A model generated the notes under the pieces. It saw only the letters and a list, made by a program, of their open reading frames with translations. It ran no database searches and had not been told where the DNA came from. A DNA stretch of 64,000 bases, taken from assembly GCA_014529385.2 (NCBI GenBank), contig CM043967.1, positions 11,856,001 to 11,920,000 of the forward strand. Direction: 5' to 3'. This document shows positions 58,515-64,000 of the stretch, one piece after another (the first letter of the stretch is position 1; each line of letters starts with the position of its first letter). The translations under genes and the position numbers were made by a program. The DNA is from Adiantum capillus-veneris. Taxonomy: Eukaryota; Streptophyta; Polypodiopsida; Polypodiales; Pteridaceae.

Positions 58515-61500
58515 AATGACTCAGTGGCAAGCACACCCTTTGCAAAAGAAAGAGAGAGTGGGTGAGAGCGCTCTAGCTTAGCTTCGAGTAACAGACAAAG
58601 AGGGGGAGAGAAAAAAAGAGACTGAGTAGTGAGAGCTCTCGCCAAGAGAGAGTGGGGGGGGATCTTGTGTCAAGAGCATGCTCCCATTGAAAGCGCAGAG
58701 AAAGGCTCGAAGGTTGCGTTCGACGACAATCGATGGTACTATGAAAACCAATTGAAAGCAAAACTACTAGTATTAGTATTAGTCTTGTAATGGGCCATAA
58801 AGTGGCTCATGCTTAGATTCTAGTGTTTTAAGCATAACTTTTGCATATGAATTCAAAAGTGGCTCATGCCTAGATTTTAGTGTCATATTTAAGTTAAAAA
58901 TGCTAAAAACTTTAAAAAAACAATTTTAAAAAAAGAGCGTTCTTGCGTAACCTATAATTTACTATTTAACTTGGGTGAGTAGTAAATATTGGTAGTCTTT
59001 ATGTAAGCACCATAGAAATACCATAGGTTCATTACATACCTATTGAGGGATTTTCAAAGAAGTTTGAGTCTGTTTTTTTTTTATAAAAAGTCTACCTTTT
59101 AGTCAATTTAGTAAAATTATACTCATTTTACCGCATTAGTCCTTAGAGATGGCCATGCAAACACCCTTGATTTATTTTCTTGACATTTTTCATCCACTCA
59201 TACTATGTGCTGGCCCTACGGGCTTATTTCTTTGAGAGTGTTTTTTGTTTAGACATCTAAATAGCTATTGAATTATTTTTAGCCTGCTAAGGCCTTAGTA
59301 CACTATGGGTGAAGGTCGTTCAATTTTCATTTCTTGACAAGTGTGCCAAATAAGGATGAAAAGTTTGTGAATGAAAAGAAATCATGTTTTTTTAAATGCC
59401 ATTTTTTAAAGTTGCATTCATCTTTTGGATTAAAAAGAGTATTCAAGGAGTTTGATCCCATGATCCATGATGTGAAGTATTGACGAAGGGTCCTTTGATT
59501 TAAGGACTTCATAAAGATTAATTTTATTAATTTGTTTTATTATTCTTTATATTAATAAATTTACCTTCTCTTATGAAAAAGCATTAAAATAATTTTTGTT
59601 TTAATTTTGTATTTTATTGTTTTTATTTTACTTTCTTCTCATTTTATTTTGTTTCAAAATGTTGATGTGCAATGTGCACCTTTCACATTATTTAAGTGGG
59701 GTCCTTCATAATATACAAACCATTTGTGACTATATATGTATAATAGGTAATACAATTTTGTATTAAACACAATAAAATTCCATGTGATTGTAGGCAAGTA
59801 TTAAACTTACTCTCCCTCATCTCCCCTTAAACTTAGGAGGCCTTTGTGCCTCCTCACCTTGTTTTACAAAAGCCTCTTAAAGCCACAAAAATGGCTATTT
59901 GTTTACAGGACTAGTGTTAGGACAACTAGCATAAACAGTCGCTTCGTGAGGTAAGGGCATCATCATCAAGATCAATCGCCTTTTTTTTAAACCATGTTCT
60001 TGAGTGCATTTTGAAGATACATTAGTGCTAAAAAAAAACCCCCGGCTTCTTTTATAAATGATTTTTGGCGTGAAGACAATATTTAAAACAATATCCACCT
60101 CACCGAGAGCCTTCTTGTTTACAATAATTTTTATAAAAGAAAACTGAGATTCAAGTAGTATTAAGAATCACATCCCAAATCATTTACGACAAACACCATC
60201 AGCTCCTCAACCACATTAATATCCTAGGTGATAGCCGACCTTAAATGCCAATAACCACTAACAGTCTAAACCATTGAGAGAAGAATTATCTACTCTAGTC
60301 ATCAAAATGAATTAATTAGCTAAAACAAAGTCAAGTGTTTAGAAGGAGCATCATCAATATACAGAAGAAGTTAGGTAGAAATCATACTAGTCCCTTGATT
60401 CTACCTGAGAAAGTGTGGTTGTCTGCCTTATCAAAATAAATAAGCCCATGTCACAGTAATATATGTATGCCTAGATCAACCAGAGATGTTTTTTTTTTAA
60501 AATCACGACAATAAAAAACCAACAAGCCTACAGTAAACTATTAATAATGCCAAGATCAACGACAATACAATTTTACGGCATGTATGTCCATTAATCAACC
60601 ACAGATGGTTTTTTAAAATTACAACAATAAAAAACCAACAAGCCCACATTTATTGTAAAAAGTATAATCAGCGAGTATAGGAATCTTAGACGAGGTAGAG
60701 TTGTTAGCACATTCTGTAGCTATAGCAAACTACTATCACCACAACAAAACCCACCTCTCCTATACATATGTTCTCAATAGTTCAGAGATGGCATGTATAC
60801 CATAACTCAATCATACCCCTTTTTTTCAACCATACTTCCTTTCATAATTTTAAATGAAAACTGAGAGAAATATCAAGGCTAAGTGAGGGTATAAGCAAAC
60901 ACTCACCTGTTTAAATGGTAACATCTTTATGATGGAATCTAGTTGGGCAACAGAGTCTTGGAAGCTCCAAATCCTATGAATCTAGTTGCCTTGTACGCCT
61001 CAAAGGAGCAGTGTTGTACAAACTTGAAAGGGCATCCCAATAGGCCATGCATCAAGTCCGTATGGGGAGGAAGGGAGAGAGAGGGAAGGAGAGTTAAAAA
61101 GTGAGGGAATCCATGGTTTGTAGTATCCTAAGAGGTAGCCAGTTGACATATTAGAGGGGCAGGTACCCACATCAAAAGAGAATACGGCTTCTAGTTACAC
61201 CAGGCGATGGAGGGAGGGAATAGCATAGGCCCCACAAGGGGAGAGGGAGACCAAGCCGAGCACATCAAAAGATCAGAGAGAGAGAAGAGACGTCTTGAGA
61301 ATCAAACAGAGAGTGAACGTGGCAAAAAAAAACTCAAGTGGCAATAGGGAAGAACCCAGCATTGGGTGAAGACTTAAAGCTTTTAATTATTGTCCAAGCA
61401 TCCACTCACACCCCCCAAGGGGGGGAGGGTCCCACATGATTAAAACTATTAGTTAAAAAATATTAGATCCATCATGTTGTGGTATAGAGAAGAGAAATAG

Positions 61501-62158
61501 GCCCTCCATCACACACTATATTCATCTGCTTAATTAGGCATAGCAAACACAAGAAATTTCATTGAGGGAAGTGTAGGATAGAGATTCAAAGTAATAACCT
61601 ACGAGACATTATAACCATCAACTATATCAGCAACATAAGTGTAAATGTGTGTGTAGCTGGATGAAGCACCGACTTATGGTAATTATGCTTAATAAAATCA
61701 TCAGTTCTAATAAGTATAACATAAGCAAGGGCAGTAGTCTACATCTTCACAAGGTTATGTAACAAAATAGTATACTCGTTAGCTCCATCTTGCACAATAG
61801 AGCCAAATTCTCTCCTTGAGACCAAAGCAAGGTAAATATTCCAGGTAATTACCACATGGCAATATGACCATTAACCCTATTAAGGATATTAAGAGGCAAT
61901 TACAATAGCTGTAGGATAGTAGGCAGAAACAACTACATAATGGGCAAAGGGAACTTAGCAAATTGTAGCCAGATGTAGCACTTAAAGCAAAGTACATTGA
62001 ACAAGTGACTTGCATAGGAGGTGAGAAAGCCAAAAGTTAGATCCTAAAAATTCACCATCCATAGTCAAATATAGTGACCAAGTGTGTGTATTCTTCACAA
62101 GCCATATGGAAAATCCTATGAAGGCCGGACATTAGGTCATGCCAAGTATAGTGACAAA

Positions 62159-62203
<45 letters not shown>

Positions 62204-62746
62204 AAGTGAAGGTCTTGCTCAATTTTTGACTTGCTCGGTGAATAATAACACGGCCCCTTAAGGCCTAAGAACTACCTCCTATCAAAAGATTAGCAATTAA
62301 CCTCGACAATAACTCTAAAACAATGGATTAAGTCTCACACAACATAGACACGAACCTTCACCAAACTAAAAATCAATACACTCAAGAGATAGGACAAGAG
62401 GAGAGAAACACAATGCCCTTTAAGAAACTTGATTTTGATTACTTGATTGCAAGGATATGTCAATTATAAAGTAGCTCTGCTCAATTTTCTACTTCACCAT
62501 ACAAAGATTATTTCCTTCTGAATAATTGACTTTTATATACCTACGGCTTCTAAAAAATGATCTCTAGGCTTAGTTCCCATGGGCAATTTACATTTACATC
62601 AAAAGTAAGTGTGACAATTTCAATTACATCATAATCAAATGAGCTTCATCTATACTTGCAATTTTTAGAATCAGAATAGGATTACAAATGAGAAATTTAG
62701 CAAAAATTGGCTAGATAGGGTATCTGTAGTCGACATCTCCAAACGC
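57907..62746. other. intergenic, AT-rich, no confident gene
   Basis: I found no domain, RNA gene or transposon end. Simple repeats: GT/GA at 58,302-58,376, GT then G-run and GA at 58,438-58,512, and (GT)n at about 62,161-62,203. Short frames such as 61,779-62,033 (minus) have no recognisable motif. One 3' UTR of the GT61 gene must start here. Confidence 0.5.
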
Positions 62747-63200
62747 CTATATTTGGCTTCTTGGGGGAAATGGTTTTTGATTTTTTGCATTGGGGGGCAA
62801 TAGGGGCAAGGGATTCTTGAGTAGGTGCTTGAGTGGGGGTAGCATCGCTTTCTTGTATGCAAGGCCTTTTCCCTTCCTCTTCGACATATTATCATATAAG
62901 AGGTCAAATGGCTTCATGCCATCCATTAAACCTGGTAATCTCTCAACCCTGGGCTCGAGGTCCTTTGCAACTTTGCACACTTGGCTAAAAATCCTATAGC
63001 ACCAATTGGCCTCCTTTGCAAATTTGCACACTTGGCTAAAAATCCTTTGGCAATCAGAGACTAATTGGCCTCTTGTAACGACTTCAATCCCTCTAGAAGC
63101 CTTAGTGAATTTTCTAAATAGGGCCCTATATGTCTCTTGGCACATGTCCTCAACCATTTTCTTGTATGCATTCTCCTTAAAGGCACCTTGAATGAAGTCC
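62747..63200 (-). other. unrecognised open frame with a short internal duplication
   Basis: Reading leftward, an ATG at 63,157 (frame open from about 63,200) gives about 136 residues: a charged start (VEDMCQETYRALFRKFTKAS), two copies of RIFSQVCK(F/V)AK from a ~48-bp tandem duplication near 62,965-63,050, then a Lys/Pro-rich end. I do not recognise a family. It could be an exon of a host gene, a transposon relic or chance; the duplication kept the frame open, which weakly favours coding. Confidence 0.25.
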
Positions 63201-64000
63201 TCTCATGCCTAATGGAGACTAATGGAGGCTTATGCGCACACACTCCTCCACAAAGCAAAACAATTTTGTCATGTTGCATGTGCTAACTAGAGTGTGGCCT
63301 AGAAACACCAAAAACAAGGACATTAGAAAAGAATATATTCTAGATGCATAGCCTCAAACATTCGACCACATGCATGCAGAATACATTTCTTTAGCATGCT
63401 CTAGATGAAATCTATATGCAACCAAGTCCTCCATGACACATAATTGACTCACATGGATGCATATTTATTTGCAAGGCATCTCAAAAAGTAAGCACAATGT
63501 ACACTAAACACAAACAAGACAAAGAATTTGTGGTGTGCAACCCTCTTATTGTAAGAATCTAGGCCCATCATAGATTAGAACATAGGGGTTCTTAGGCCTA
63601 TGGTAAGAGCAAGGGATGAACCAAGTTGATCTACCCACTACGAAGGGTACACTCTAAACGCTCACTAGAGAAATGTATTGTGCATAATTTGTATCTAGGA
63701 ACAACTGCTCCCATTGTAAGAACCAAGACTAAACTAAGGATCATAACCCAGGGAGAATTTTAGAGCTTGCAAGCTACATTGAATATGAGCTATGCTATTC
63801 TAAAGCACCATGTCAAGTAAGGAAACCCAATGAGGTAGGTCAAAAACATTGCATGTGCTATCTAATGGTCCCTTAAATCCAAAACTTAGGTAAGAAATGT
63901 GACCAAATCAAACAAGAGACACCTTGTCATTTTTACAATCCCCACCCCCCTACCCTAGACTACTCCTAGGGCAGGAAACACCTCAAGTGGATCATAACCT
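63201..64000. other. intergenic, no gene seen
   Basis: AT-rich sequence to the window edge with no recognisable motif. Confidence 0.45.

Overview
This is a repeat-rich stretch of a nuclear land-plant genome. The evidence is spliced genes with GT-AG introns, Ty3/gypsy retrotransposons with chromodomain-like C-termini, plant-type CACTA (En/Spm) transposons, long CT/GA/CA/GT microsatellites, and two plant host genes. The repeat load and long introns would fit a large-genome plant (for example a fern or gymnosperm), but the sequence does not let me name the lineage.

Layout. Bases 1-24,380 are nested retroelements: two fused minus-strand LTR elements at the left edge, a dead LINE 3' end, two solo LTRs with perfect 5-bp target-site duplications (TSDs; GATGA and CTAGC), and a small gag-only minus-strand LTR element. 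The 5' LTR of that element is split by a 14.6-kb gypsy array of the form LTR-internal-LTR-internal-LTR, bounded by the TSD GAGAG. Base 24,381 onward is apparently intron of a minus-strand mitochondrial succinate/fumarate carrier gene, whose first coding exon is 25,971-26,390; no later exon is visible in the window. From 26.4 to 29.7 kb I see no genes. Bases 29,725-45,704 are a decayed gypsy element whose 5' LTR was hit by a complete CACTA transposon (CACTA-1, 29,851-38,741, TSD TCC). Bases 45.7-48.4 kb hold a degenerate minisatellite and a third CACTA transposase fragment. A second complete-ended CACTA element (CACTA-2, 48,495-54,936, TSD CTA) follows. Bases 55,912-57,906 are an apparently intact three-exon Golgi glycosyltransferase of family GT61. 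The rest to 64,000 is AT-rich and shows no confident gene.

How the parts relate. Each CACTA element carries a transposase (tnp2, DUF4218, DUF4216) and a second TNPA-like gene. In CACTA-1 the genes are divergent around a 1.1-kb field of hairpin-forming palindromes and an internal copy of the subterminal motif. In CACTA-2 they lie in tandem, the transposase has lost its core, and a captured host fragment encoding a heavy-metal-associated (HMA) domain sits between copies of a duplicated leader module. Both gypsy array members share several lesions, so the parent was defective before duplication. The only apparently functional host genes are the carrier (partial) and the GT61 enzyme.
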